A DNA stretch of 64,000 bases from Catonia carolina (lineage: Eukaryota > Arthropoda > Insecta > Hemiptera > Achilidae), in NCBI GenBank assembly GCA_035578175.1, contig JAQMRL010000002.1, forward strand, positions 134,852,171 through 134,916,170, written 5' to 3'. Below the pieces are notes generated by a model. It saw only the letters and a list, made by a program, of their open reading frames with translations. It was not told the DNA's origin and searched no databases. Below, in pieces: positions 1-11,415 of the stretch. The first letter of the stretch is position 1. Each line of letters starts with the position of its first letter. Made by a program: the position numbers and the translations under genes.

Positions 1-169
1 CTTAAAGAATGTGGTAATTAATTGAAAATAACTTATATGTTGCTGCAGGATTAAATAAAGAACATTGCATATTTGAGCTTTAATGTAATATTCAGAGTAG
101 ATTTTTTTATCCTGTGTGTAATGTATATTGTATTTTTAAACAAATTTTTTTTTATTGTTTATTTAAATT

Positions 170-286
170 CATATCAACTGCTTGGTTATTAGCAAATATG
201 GTAAATAATGTTTCTTGAATAGTGGGGAATTGAACCTTGGACCTCATTGTTGTAGGCTAGCACGCTAACCATTATGGAGGCGACCT
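170..286 (-). repeat. tRNA-headed SINE, family A (jockey-like tail)
   Basis: Read on the reverse strand, a tRNA-like head (TGGTTAGCGTGCTAGCCTAC, B box GGTTCAATTCC) is followed by a short body and a tail with GCTAATAACCAAGC and GTTGATA. Head and tail recur at 44173-44349 and 63336-63454. Confidence 0.7.
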
Positions 287-505
287 GAATAAAATTTTTT
301 AGGGAATATCTTAGTTTCATCATTTACTTGTAGAAATGATTCGTATTGTAGTTATGATTATAATGGTAATAATATTCACTTGCAGTTTTAAAACTTTCTT
401 TTTGATTTCACACTTATATAAATATCTGACTTACAAATACAAAAATTTATAGTAATGAACATTTTGCGTTAAATAATTAATTAATAATTAAAAATAATAA
501 TTGTA

Positions 506-1181
506 TTAACACTTTCAGGACGGCACCCGTATACAATACGGGCGTGCCACTTTGATCGGCTGGACGGCATCCGTATACGATACGGGCGCCTATTTCACTT
601 GGTTTTATATCCATTAGCTTGTATTGTACACGATTGCCGTCTATGCTGTTACTTAATTTAGTTCATTCTGAATCTAATAGAGTACACTTATAGTCCTAAT
701 GTTGTCAGATTATTGTCGAATATATCGACTTTTACAGCATCGATGTTATCGAGCGTGAGCAAGCGATCTGCTGGTACTTCTGCGCATTGTTGTTAGTTAT
801 TAGTTCGTTATTATAACAGTTAGTTTTTTAAAATTTTACTTAAGGAATAAAAAAAAATTGGTTATTAGAAATAGGTAATTAGTTTGTACGAATTTAACTC
901 ATATAATTAATTATTATTCGTATATATTATTATCATTATATGGTGAAAAAAATTTTTAATTCAAGAAAACATACCTCTCTTCAGTTAAACATCTTTATCA
1001 TTAAAATGCAAGTAATCCTAATCTTATTAAATGAAAAGTAATCTACTAATTATGATCTTTAATTTAATCTTTACTTTTTGAATTTATGGCCAATGGTTGA
1101 TTTGTTCCAATTTTTAAAAAATCCCGAAAAATGGCAGTCCACGGGCAAAACTACAAAAAAAGTGAGTCTTCAAAGTGTTAA
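506..1181. mobile_element. piggyBac-like MITE (TTAA-flanked)
   Basis: Bounded by TTAA on both sides (506-509 and 1178-1181) with inverted ends TTAACACTTTCAGGAC / TTAACACTTTGAAGAC. No transposase is visible inside. The left end carries two palindromic motifs, CCCGTATACAATACGGG (526-542) and a near copy at about 566-590. It lies just upstream of the arrow LDLa exon. Confidence 0.65.
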
Positions 1182-1200
1182 TGAATGTAATATTTTTCAG

Positions 1201-1397
1201 ATTTAAGTTGGGTTTGTGATGGTACACCGCAGTGTCCTGATGGTTCTGATGAAGCCTCATGTTGTCCTGGTCCACCTGGATCTATGTTCCATTGCAGTGC
1301 TGGTGGCACGTGTGTCCCGATTGCTGCTGTCTGTGACGGCTGGAACCATTGTTCAGATGGATCAGATGAAACTGTTGGTGCATGTTCTTCAAAAAGG
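1201..1397 (+). CDS. arr: arrow exon: LDLa repeats
   Basis: The exon opens after a pyrimidine-rich acceptor ending TTTTTCAG at 1200; its first two bases complete a codon. It encodes the acidic end of one LDL-receptor class A repeat and one whole repeat with six cysteines and the Ca2+-binding CSDGSDE. The donor is at 1398 after an AGG codon (phase 0). A TTAA-flanked MITE ends only 19 bases upstream of the exon. Confidence 0.85.
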
Positions 1398-1703
1398 GTT
1401 GGTCTTTGCATTTTAAATAACATTTTATTTATTTTAAATGTAATTTTAATAAGAATTAATTTCCAGGTTTATTACTATTATGATTGCGTGAAATATATTG
1501 TGACACTTATCACTAAGGTCCGTTTCGGGATCTAGGTAATTAATACACTAAAGTTTACAATTACAAGTATTTATTACACTAAAGATTTACAGAATAAATA
1601 ATAAACTAATTATAATAAAGTATTATAATAAATAACTTAAATAATTTACTTAGTACTACTTAAAAATAATTATACACAAAGCACATACACAAAAACTGAA
1701 TAT

Positions 1704-1736
<33 letters not shown>

Positions 1737-4700
1737 GTTTAACGTCCGACTGTTCTGCAATTACTGCTAATGCAGACGGTGAAGGGTGAAATGATATTTT
1801 GTAACGTCTGAATGGGATTCGAACCCAAGACCGCATGATGAGAGGCGAGCACGTTACCAACTGCGCCAATGCGGCCGGCAACTGAATATAATGCTCATAC
1901 AGAAGATAATATAACAATAGTTAACCACTACAATGCTTGAATACGTAACCTGTACTACGCACCTGTACCCACTCAATAAACACTCGTCAAAGATCAAACG
2001 GATACTCACTCTCAACCTCACCCGGGGCTCCCTTTATATAGGTTAGATAAAAGAGGTTTCTCGAAAGACGCAGAAATTTGATCAATAAGTCCTTTCTGGA
2101 AAAATCTTATTTAATGTAAACAGGTTATAATTGAATAAAAGGGTGTTACAAATAACCAACCGACTCTTTCATAAATAGATATACAACAAAGACCCTACCT
2201 TATCATACGCAATTGCGCGGCCCTTTTTAAATAACCTTTTATAAATAGGTATCCTTTTATAGCTAACCCTATTGTTACTTTTTCACTCTATTATCTACTC
2301 TTTACCATTTTATGAATGAAGTACTAGAAATTTCGTGAACCATACCCTTCTTCAATATTGTCACAATATTTTATTTGATTAATATGAAGGAACTTTAACA
2401 TAGGGTTGAGATGTTACAAATTATGCACTGTCCATTTAAAAAAAAATAAAATGAAGAAAAAAATACTTGTAAAATAAAATAATAAAATGAAGAAAAAATG
2501 TTCTTCATAATTTTCATTTGTTGGCTTCAAAACAATTAGAAGGAGGAGAGTAAATTTCTAAAGTGCATTAACCCATAGACCTACAAATTGTTTTGTACTG
2601 TTGGTGGCATTACAGTTGGTTGAATTTAATTTTGCATAAAATGACACTATATTGTAAATAGACAATAACTTTTTTCTCTTAACCAATTCTCTTAATTTTC
2701 TTTTCATTTTTTTCAGAATTTAGTAACCATTTAGACCAAAGAATTACTTTTATTGTCTCTGAAATAATTTTTTTCTACAAATTTTTTCTTGTAAATGAAA
2801 TGTTTTTAAGTTTCTAAACTGTAACTTAGAAATTTATAATTTTATACAAAAATTTTTATAAGGGCCATCTAGAGAATTCTTTTTCTACAAAAACGATTTC
2901 AAATTTTTAAAAATTGGTTAATATAAAAAAAAGTTATGCCCTATTTTCTAATCACCGTTCATTGCCATTTTCACTTAATTTACACATCAATATCCTGTCG
3001 GTAATGAAATCAATATTTTAGCATGCAGAGAATTTATTTAATAGTTAAAAATTATTGAGTTACGGAATTAAATACCTCACAAAATAAAACTTAACGTAAA
3101 AACGTATAACGTAAAAGCTACGTAAATAACGTACTAACAAGAACTTAACAACGTAAACCAACGCCATTTATCAACAAGTGGTATAGGTTATTTTGATCAC
3201 ATAATTATAACTGAATGCTTGCACGCACTCTGTTGGTAGATAAATGTAAATAAAGCAAAAATTATATAGTTATCACTAGTGCTGCTGCATTAAGAAGTTT
3301 ATTAGAACTACATTGACAGGACTAAATAAAGTATGAGGACGTTGAATCACCGTCATTGTATACATACAACAGCACAAATATGGTGGATGGCGTTCCGCCA
3401 TCATTACATGCCAATGGGTTAAAGAACGAGTGCAAGAAAACAAATAACATGAACAGATGTGAGGTTAGATGCAGCAGGTGACTAGAACAATAAGAAACAT
3501 TTTTCATAGAAAAGTTCTGCAGTTTTTTTTTTTTTACCAATGAAGAAGTCAGTGTGAATTTTTTTTTTTTGTATTACATTTTTGAAGTGGAGTAATTTTT
3601 TTTAGCTATTTCTGGGATCATTGAGGATCATTTAACAGCATATATATATATTACCCGCACAAATCACCTTCTTGTTTTTAATATGTTGTAAATGACTGCT
3701 TAAATGTTTGTGAACTAAACAATACTTCTATGGTTTAGTTGTTTTATTCTTTTAAGTTAATTTTGTGATCATCCGTATACTCTGACTTAAGGTTTGGGAT
3801 GTAATTTTTTGACAAAAGTATTATTTATTTTTTAATTATAAAAATATGTAATATACTTCTTCAGGAATAAAAACTTCATTCAATTTTTATTTTGAAGATT
3901 ACAGGAATTATTATGTATTACTTTTATCTTTTGAGTTATAAACTATTTTTAATGAAATAGTAAATTTGAGTTGATTGAATGAAATTTTTATTCTTTTTAA
4001 TAAGTAACAGTGTTATTTATTAATTAGGGTTAAAGTAACTGTACACTATATTTGGTTACGAAACATTTTTCCTGATTTTTTTTTGTTTCTTTTGCTAGGT
4101 CGATCCTGCTGGTACTCAGGTTCCAAATCATCAAGGGGGTATTACTTTAACTGTACTGATTATAATTTCTTGCCTTGCTCTAATTGCACTAGCTGCTTAC
4201 ACATGCCACAGGAGGTAACAATTGATTTATAATGATAATATTAAGGTTAAAAAGTTAGTGTAAAATTTTCTCTGGGTGAATATTTTTTAGAAGATGCTTT
4301 TATAAGTTTACAGTCATTTTAGAATCAAAGTGCAAGATTCATTCAACTGTGTCATATAAATGTGAAGTACCACTTGCTAATTCACATTCATTCAACTGTA
4401 TCATATAAATGTGAAGTACCACTTGCTAATTCACTTAATCATCACAAAATTTCCAGAACTTCAATGCCTAATAACCGAATTTAGTGTGTATTTTAAATAA
4501 TTCTCCTTTTGAAAAAAGCATTAATAAAAACCTGCAATTTTTAGTTACCTACTGAAAATTGTAAAAAGAACATAACAAAAGCAAGCTTCTTGGAAATACT
4601 TCACCATTAAATATTGTTAACATATTTTTCACCATTAAATATGGCTACAAAAATAGTTCTGTTTCTTATCGTATGGTCAACAGAAGAGGTTATGGTGTAA

Positions 4701-6253
4701 AAGTCACTAGTCAGAGTTATATCCTCTGAGAGTAATGAATTTCATAATACACCCAGACCCTATGGTGAATGAAGTGAAGGTGTCATTTGTAGAGTGGAAA
4801 GTCGATGCAATATAAGAACCGGGCATGCTGATAAACATACTTTTCCACTCAGTAAGGAAGGTAAGGTAAACCACCTTACTCCTCGTTTTACTCAGTGAAG
4901 CCTCTACATGTTCAATTCAGCCTTTCGGCTGATGATCTAAACAACAAAATATTGTAAGATCAGTAATATTATATTGAGTGCAGTTATTAGGAATCCTGAA
5001 ATTTCATTAAATTTAAAGTCCACGGTTTTTAATTCAGGATTGACTTAACGTTATGGAAATTAGGTCATTGACAATCAATTCACTGAATAAATTAAGAAAA
5101 CATAAAGAACAATAGAAGTAATTATGGTGGGAGTGTGGGAACAAGTCTCAATGATCATGTTTGAAGTGAGAAAGTGAGATGAGAAAACTAAAGTGGATGG
5201 TGTCATCAAGATGGTTTTCGAGTTGTAAGTTGAAATAGAGTTGTGTTGGTCTTATTGCCATTATGAGATGACACAATGAGATAAAGAGTGAGAGTAAGAG
5301 GGTGATGGGGGAGGAAATTTTTTTTGTTTAACGTCCGACTGTTCTACAGTTACTGCTAATGCAGATGGTGAAGGATGAAATGATTTTTGTAATGTATGAA
5401 AATATGCCGTACCTGAATGGGATTCTAACCCAAGACCGCATGATGAGAGGCGAGCACGTTACCAACTATGCCAATGCGGCTGGCATAATGGGGGGGGGGA
5501 AAGGGGAAGTAAGGAGAAAGGGGTGAAAGCAATCGGCGGGAGAGGGAGATGTAGTAAATGAAATAAACTATTTTTTTTTGTGTGTATTGAGTAGGAGTTG
5601 TTAGTCCCTCAATATCAGTAATGTTAAAAATATAAAAAGTAATAATTTTTCATAAAATTTTTGTTTATTTTAAATTTAAATAAGCTTTTTATGGTTACAT
5701 ATGAAATTCAGTAGGTGTTTTGTTTAATTTGTTTAACATATTTATTCTTCTTTCTAGGTGCATTAAACCAACTCCTGGTCTACCGTGTGAGGGTGATTCA
5801 GCAGCTGACCCTCTCTCACCAAAACCGCAACGTGTCTTACCGAAGGTTGGTGTAAATCAGGTTTTAAAACCTGCTGTCCCAACTGCGGTTAGGATGTCAA
5901 CATTGAATGGAGGCAGCAGCTCCAGTTACGAACGAAGCCGTAGCGCTGTGACTGGTGCATCTAGCTCTGCGTCCCTTTTATGTTACCCATTAAATCCTCC
6001 GCCTAGTCCAGCGACAACCGTTCAAAGGGACGATTATTGTTGTCAGTCGTCTAGGTACAGACCTCCACCACCTACTCCATGTAGTACAGACGTTTGTGAT
6101 GAATCAGATTCTAATTATCGCTGTGATAGTGATCCTTTTCCTCCTCCCCCAACCCCACGTTCGCATTCTTCTGGTCCGCCGTCGCCGTCATCTTCAACTT
6201 ACTTTCATCCGTTGCCTCCTCCTCCTTCACCGAATGGTCGATGTAATTGCTGA
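1201..6253 (+). CDS. arr: arrow / LRP5-6 Wnt co-receptor, 3' part (three exons)
   Basis: Single-pass membrane co-receptor that binds Wnt with Frizzled and recruits Axin when its tail is phosphorylated by GSK3 and CK1. Exons read here are 1201-1397, 4099-4214 and 5758-6253, joined in frame with GT/AG borders. In order they give the end of one LDLa repeat (CPDGSDE), a complete LDLa repeat (FHC...CDGW..CSDGSDE), a short stalk, a hydrophobic helix (about [20 protein letters not shown]) and a cytoplasmic tail ending in TGA. The tail carries five proline-rich motifs in the LRP5/6 order: [36 protein letters not shown] and PPPPSPNGR just before the stop. That set is the family signature. The beta-propeller/EGF exons lie left of the window, so the protein is partial only because of the window edge. 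Identification is firm; the orthologue name is inferred from motif order. Confidence 0.9.
1706..1880 (-). repeat. tRNA-headed SINE, family B
   Basis: Reverse-strand head GCATTGGCGCAGTTGGTAAC and B box GGGTTCGAATCCC, then a tail with GCATTAGCAGTAATTGCAG and GTCGGACGTTAAAC, ending in about 30 A. Four copies occur in the window, all on the minus strand. Confidence 0.85.
2568..3422. mobile_element. piggyBac-like MITE (TTAA-flanked)
   Basis: Begins TTAACCCATAGACC and ends with the inverse of TTAACCCATTGGCATG. The right subterminal part holds the palindrome TGGCGTTCCGCCA near 3388. Non-coding. Lies in the intron after the arrow LDLa exon. Confidence 0.5.
4099..4214 (+). CDS. arr: arrow exon: stalk and transmembrane helix
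   Basis: Acceptor TTTTGCTAG ends at 4098 and donor GTAACA begins at 4215. The exon reads [14 protein letters not shown] followed by about 20 hydrophobic residues and a basic stop-transfer (CHRR). It joins the next exon inside an Arg codon (AG/G). Confidence 0.88.
4337..4434 (+). repeat. 49-bp tandem duplication
   Basis: Two adjacent 49-base units (4337-4385 and 4386-4434), each containing TCATATAAATGTGAAGTACC, differ at very few bases. In the arrow transmembrane-to-tail intron. Confidence 0.9.
4640..4945 (+). repeat. Dispersed repeat R5, copy 1
   Basis: A roughly 380-bp interspersed repeat also found at 17465-18256, 43391-43765 (reverse) and 56321-56704. Shared landmarks are AATAGTTCTGTTTCTTAT, GTAATGAATTTCA, AGACCCTATGGTGAATGAAG and a terminal GACCTAAACAAC-like end. 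No tRNA box or clear coding domain, so the class is unassigned. This copy lacks the 5' part. Confidence 0.75.
5317..5484 (-). repeat. SINE family B, copy 2
   Basis: Same head, B box and tail as the copy at 1706-1880, with a short A tail (TTTTTTTT on the plus strand at its left). Confidence 0.85.
5758..6253 (+). CDS. arr: arrow last exon: cytoplasmic signalling tail
   Basis: Acceptor TTTCTAG ends at 5757 and the stop TGA is at 6251-6253. It encodes about 165 residues, rich in Ser and Pro, with all five PPP(S/T)P-type phosphorylation motifs. The protein ends five residues after the last PPPPSP. Confidence 0.92.
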
Positions 6254-6691
6254 CATCATCGGTACTTCTACCTCATAGATTTTATAATTTACATTTTATA
6301 TTTCACCTAATGTTTTTTATATATTAACGATACTCTTAATTTTATTAGTCTACTAGAACAATTATTTATAAGTAAATAGAGAAATATTTGTTTTTAATTT
6401 AAATCTCAATACTTTTTTTAAGTAGTAACCAATAATCAACCATTTCTTGTAAATACGGTTTGTAGTTAACAAATTAAGATTTTTTTTCATATTTATGACT
6501 GTAGGGTACTAGCATAGCATATAGACTAAGGGGTGTGCTTGTCCCACTGCTCAATTTTGTCTTGTTTTGCACATCTACATCACACAGGAGATGGAGTCGT
6601 GCCATCACTACTTGTCAGCTGTAGTAGAATTGGCTAGAGACTGAATGCATTCTATTAGATACCATTTCATATATTACTATAGAAGTAAGAA

Positions 6692-7017
6692 TTTTTTTTT
6701 TTTACTCCTAATTTGTGTACGTTGCAATTTGTTCAATTAAGAACAATAAGCAACCCCATGACCCAATGAGATGAGGATGATGTGTATGACGTGTAAATGA
6801 GGTGTAGTCTTGCACAGACCCAGGCCAACCATTCCTGAGAGAGTATGGTTAATTAAACCCCAACCATCAAAGTACACCGGTAACCACTGTCTAGTATTCA
6901 AATCCGTATAAAAGTAACTACCTTTACTAGGATTTGAACCAGGAACCTTCGTCTCCGAAAATCAGCTGTTAAACAGCTGATTTTGGCGACGACTTTACCT
7001 CTAGACCAACTCGGTGG
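6692..7017 (-). repeat. SINE family D (about 325 bp)
   Basis: Reverse-strand head GTTGGTCTAGAGGTAAAGTC with B box GGTTCAAATCC, a long body, then CTCATCTCATTGGGTCATGG and a 3' A run. The head contains a 13-bp-arm hairpin centred on GCTGTTAAACAGC. Related copies: 57860-58140, 58146-58438 and fragments at 14570 and 46735. Confidence 0.8.
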
Positions 7018-7513
7018 AAGTAAGAAATTTAATACGCCCAAATATCTTGCAGGATAAAATAAAATTGTTAAGATCTTTCATTTTACTATTCTAAGGATTT
7101 GGAATGTTTTAAAAATTAAATTAGAAAATGTTTTAAACACTGATTAATATTCACGAACATGCCTTGAGCGTAACATAATAGAAAAATTGTTAACTGACAA
7201 TGAATGTAACCTTGACTTATGGTATAGTGGGTAATGATCTTCTGAGAATGACATCACAGAACAGCTGATTTATCGTAAAACAAGCACATTGGTACACCTA
7301 TTCTTTAGTCTTTTTACCATGGGATGCTAGGGAAAAATAGTGTGTCAAAAAATTACCAGAACAAAATGTTTGTTTTTATTTATTCATTTTAAATAGTCGT
7401 ACATTTTTTAACTATAAATAATTAATTTTCTGCTGGTTTTGATTAAAAAATCTGTACATTATTATTTAATTTTTTTCATTTAGGGCCATTTTAGTAGACC
7501 TTGCAAAGAAAAT

Positions 7514-7744
7514 TTACACATTCTTTATAAGGAAGCTCTTTTTGAAGCCCACACTGTCCGCATTCTTACATGTAGGTTTTTCTCTTTCTATCTGTCTGGT
7601 TTGTATTATCACCACATGTTCATAGGGCTTCCAGAATGTTCCGATTCCTTTGTGCATGTTGGTACAGGCTTTCCAGAATTGGATTGCGTGTGAAATGACA
7701 GTGGATTTCCATCTGTTAGGGTGGTATCTTAGACTCTTCATCAT
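7514..7744 (-). pseudogene. Unrecognised ORF fragment, probably repeat-derived
   Basis: A 76-codon reverse-strand frame (RYHPNRWKSTVISHAIQFW) flanked by a duplicated repeat block. The sequence looks constrained but I do not recognise a domain. It may be the end of a decayed retroelement. Confidence 0.25.
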
Positions 7745-7774
7745 GCATGTTACTTTGAAGTCAAAAAGGCGGGA

Positions 7775-8035
7775 CTGATTACTCTTCGATTGTTGACCAA
7801 TGATTGTAAGCCATAGGGCTCTCCTCTTTAGTTCAGTAGAGCAGATACTCCCATCAGTTCAAAGCCGCGATATGTGAAAGGGTGTACCTTAAAATTTGGA
7901 CGTTTAAATATATACAACCTAATACACATACACATATAAATACTGAATATACACATTCGATTGTAGACCAATGATTGTAAGCCATAGGGCTCTCCTCTTT
8001 AGTTCAGTAGAGCAGATACTCCCATCAGTTCAATT
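7775..8035 (+). repeat. Direct repeat of about 80 bp, spaced about 180 bp
   Basis: The block around GACCAATGATTGTAAGCCAT to CTCCCATCAGTTCAA occurs at about 7777-7855 and again at 7956-8034, nearly identical. Each is followed by a TTAAAATTTGGA variant (7890, 8051). Confidence 0.85.
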
Positions 8036-9122
8036 TTAAGGTACATCCCTTAAAATTTGGATGTTCCGATCTTCTCCGGCAGAAGGTTTTGCCATATCTG
8101 ATCGTTCCAAACGCTTTTTAGTGCAGGACAATAGCTCCAAATCTATGCTATATTGAAGAGAAAAAAAATTCTACTTTCTTAGAATTTGAATTATTTGATC
8201 ATTATTAAATTATTTTGACTATTTTTAGAATTATGTACTCTTTTTTCCCTGGCATCCTACATTAACATAATATAATTCCAGCAGTATCAGATAATACATT
8301 TGTTTTTTTTAAATTTAAAAAAATTGTTGAGATTTATTTTTCAAATACTTTATTATTAAGGTTCGTTTGTTATATTAACAAATCTGTTTATATTTTATTA
8401 ATTAATTGACTATTTATTATTAGTATTCAAATCAAAATTAAAATGTTGAGCCAGTTAATTTCTTCGGCAGCAGGGTTTTTGTAATCAATTTCATATGAGT
8501 AAGTAAACTTTTTTTTTTGTTTATTATAATCTTATTATAAAATATTATTTTATATTTAAATTGTTTTATTTTTATAATTATAAAACTATTTAAATTATCA
8601 TTATTTTAATCAAGAATAATATTTTAGGTCAAATTTTATATTAAATTGACTACTTGATGAAATGTTAGTATTTCCTTACATTATATTTCATGTTTATTTA
8701 TTTATAAATAATTAAATTATATTTTTGTATATATTATATCCTCCATGTATTATATAGTTCATACATCAGTGCTGTTGTAAATTTTTGTAAAGTATAAATA
8801 ATGAAATTTTTGTAATAATTTTGTAAATATTGTATTATGAAAAATTTATATAAATTTAGGTATTTTGTATTATGTTTGTAACATTTTAAAATTTAAGAGA
8901 TTTTAATGAGATTATTACATTCTATAAATACAGTAGAATTCCCTGTATCCAAAATAAAGAGACTGAACGTATTTCAAATGAGGAAAATTTCAGTTATGAG
9001 TTAATACAGTACTGTCCAACTTCGAAAAACTGCAGTAAAAGGTGAGACGTGAAAAGTGAAACTAAGAAATAGATCTATAATATGATCATGCACACTCATA
9101 ATATGTTGGTTTGGGAAATTAC

Positions 9123-9270
9123 CAGCCCATGGTGTAGTGGTCAGTATAACTGGCTCCAAGCCAGGGTTCCGGGTTCGATTCCTGGTCAGGTCTGGAAATT
9201 TTTCATCACTCTTTTTTATCTATCACCCTTTTATTGTCCATGTTAGCAGTTATTGCAAAAAGGTAAGATG
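9123..9270 (+). repeat. SINE family C, tRNA-derived
   Basis: Head CATGGTGTAGTGGTCAGTAT (A box) and GGGTTCGATTCCTGG (B box). Its 3' half (TCATCACTC, TGTTAGCAGTTATTGC) resembles the tail of families B and C. The acceptor ends do not pair, so this is not a functional tRNA gene. Confidence 0.75.
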
Positions 9271-11118
9271 TAAAAATGTGCTTTGGAACTAAAACAACTG
9301 CTCATTCATATATTATATTCATAAAACATAATTAATTGTTTCATATAATATTCTAAAAAATAGTTAATAGTTTGTTTTAGTTAAATTTATTTTAATTATA
9401 TACCTAGTAGTCATTTACTGCTCTTTTCCATGACAATTTTTTCAACTAGGTACATGCTAATTAATATTATATAGAAATTGTACTGTTGTATTTATGTATT
9501 TATTTTTTATCATTGTAAATTTCACAGATTATAAATGCATCACGTTTTTACTTTTCAACCAAATCTTAAATATTTGTTTATATTTTTTACGTATTTTTTT
9601 CTTGCTACAGTCTCCTGCTCAACACTCATGTCATTTATGTTCAACCCCCACAATGCATGTGGTTCAGAATATTTACTATTTTTGAATTGTTTTTAGTTCT
9701 GGATAGAGAAAGTTTGGATATAGGAAATACTGTTGTTTTAAAATAATTTTATTGTGACGTAATTTATTAAGTTTTTATTCATATAAGTGAACTTGCCAGT
9801 GTTTTGAATTTCTATTGCATCATGGTTTTGATAATAGTAATAATTTCAAAAATTAACTGATTGTAAAATTTGCATCATACATTGTCGAATGTAAAACAAA
9901 ACAGAAATTATTTTAATTGGTTTTTTACTGTAATGTTCAGGTACGTTTTCGTTATACTTTAGAGTAAATTTAATGACTGTAAAGATTTAATTTCTCTGTA
10001 AAAAATTGTAAGTAGTAAAAACACTATTACCTTGGACCAATTTTTTTATCTAAATTTTTCAAAAGTAGCTTTTGTATGTATGGAGTTTATATTTGTGTCA
10101 AGATAGCTTCTAGGTCAGAACGTTTTACCTTAAAGACGGATCCTAGAAAATTGTTTTTTTTTAATGTTCAAAAAAGTAACAAGTAACTTATTTATATGAC
10201 TAGTTAACTAGTTTAACTAGTTTATATGAGGAAAATTAGTTAATTAAATAAATGGAAATGATTATATCTTTAGAAATATTCATGAAACTTGTTACGTGGG
10301 TGTTTTTGAGGTTATTGATTTAGATTTCGCAGTGAAAATTTGAAGCAAAATTTTTTTGATATTTAGCTCCTCCAGAAAACACTTGCAGGTACTGTGTTCC
10401 ATAACCATGAAGTTTTTGTAGCCCTGAAAAAGGCTATTTTGTTGTGGTGGAAGTTTTCCTGCTAGCCATAGTGTCTCATCATCCATTGATGACATCATCT
10501 TTTTATTCAAAGTCATCCATGTTGCTTCTTTAGGGTCTGAGAGCTCTCTGTCTCTACCACCACTTTCACTTTAATTTAGAAAAATTACTTACTTTATTTA
10601 AAAAAAAAGTTACTTTAAAAAAGTAACGTTTAATAATAAAATAGCAACATTAATTTTTTTTTGTTTTATTTCCTAATTTACTAGTATTGATATTGTATAA
10701 ATTTTATATTTAACATTAATTTGTGCCTTTTTATGTGAATTTATGTATTAATCTTTCTAAAAATATTTAATGAATGCATGTTGTTGAATTATTCCATTTA
10801 TTATATATGCGCTGTGAGAATTAGTTTTGATTTAACAAAGTGGATATGGAATTAGGAATGTTTTAGATTGGCCAGTCTTGGGTGCTAATACATACATTTA
10901 TGTACTGTAAATGGCTGAATTTTATTTCATTAGATTTTATTTAGCTCATTGATTCACAAAATGTGATTAACACATCACGTTTAACAAAAAGTGATATTGT
11001 CTTACATTCAGTGTTACCTATGTTCTTAAACAATTAAAACTACTGTGCCTTAAAACTTTGTTATTCTTTTATTTCATCTCATTTTTGGAAAGTTTTGTTA
11101 TAGGTAATTTTTAACCTA
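9271..11118. other. AT-rich intergenic DNA, nothing recognised
   Basis: Long A/T runs and short frames only; no coding domain or clear repeat structure seen. It is downstream of arrow, so part could be a long 3' UTR, but no support for that was found. Confidence 0.4.
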
Positions 11119-11398
11119 CAGTAGAATGCTGATTATATGAATTAACCCAAACAAATTTCGATCTGGATATTCAGAAATTTGGATAACTAGACAATTCAGT
11201 GTAGGTAATAATTTATGTCTAACTTGATTCCAATTGGGTGTAAAAATTGGAAGGCCAACTTTTGTGTATTTTTTTGTACTGTAACAAATATTATTTTAAG
11301 AAATAGTAGAGAACATTTATTTACTGAGAAATGGAAATTGTAAATAAAGAGAAAAATAATTTTTTCCAAAAGAGATTCACATAATCAACTTTCTACTG
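11119..11398. mobile_element. pogo/Tigger-like MITE (280 bp)
   Basis: Inverted ends CAGTAGAATGCTGATTATAT and CAGTAGAAAGTTGATTATGT, preceded by TA at the left and CA (possibly decayed TA) at the right. The CAGTAGAA start followed by GATTAT is typical of pogo/Tigger termini. No coding sequence. Confidence 0.6.
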
Positions 11399-11415
11399 CA
11401 TTCAACTGTGCAATA

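Noticed and set aside
1178..1423. Minus-strand 81-codon frame over the arrow LDLa exon
   Set aside because: Antisense shadow of the real exon; no domain and no start context.
6096..6278. Second plus-strand frame inside the arrow tail exon
   Set aside because: Out-of-frame reading of the proline-rich exon.
9123..9195. Possible functional tRNA gene
   Set aside because: Good A and B boxes, but the anticodon loop is too short and the acceptor ends do not pair; continues into a SINE tail.
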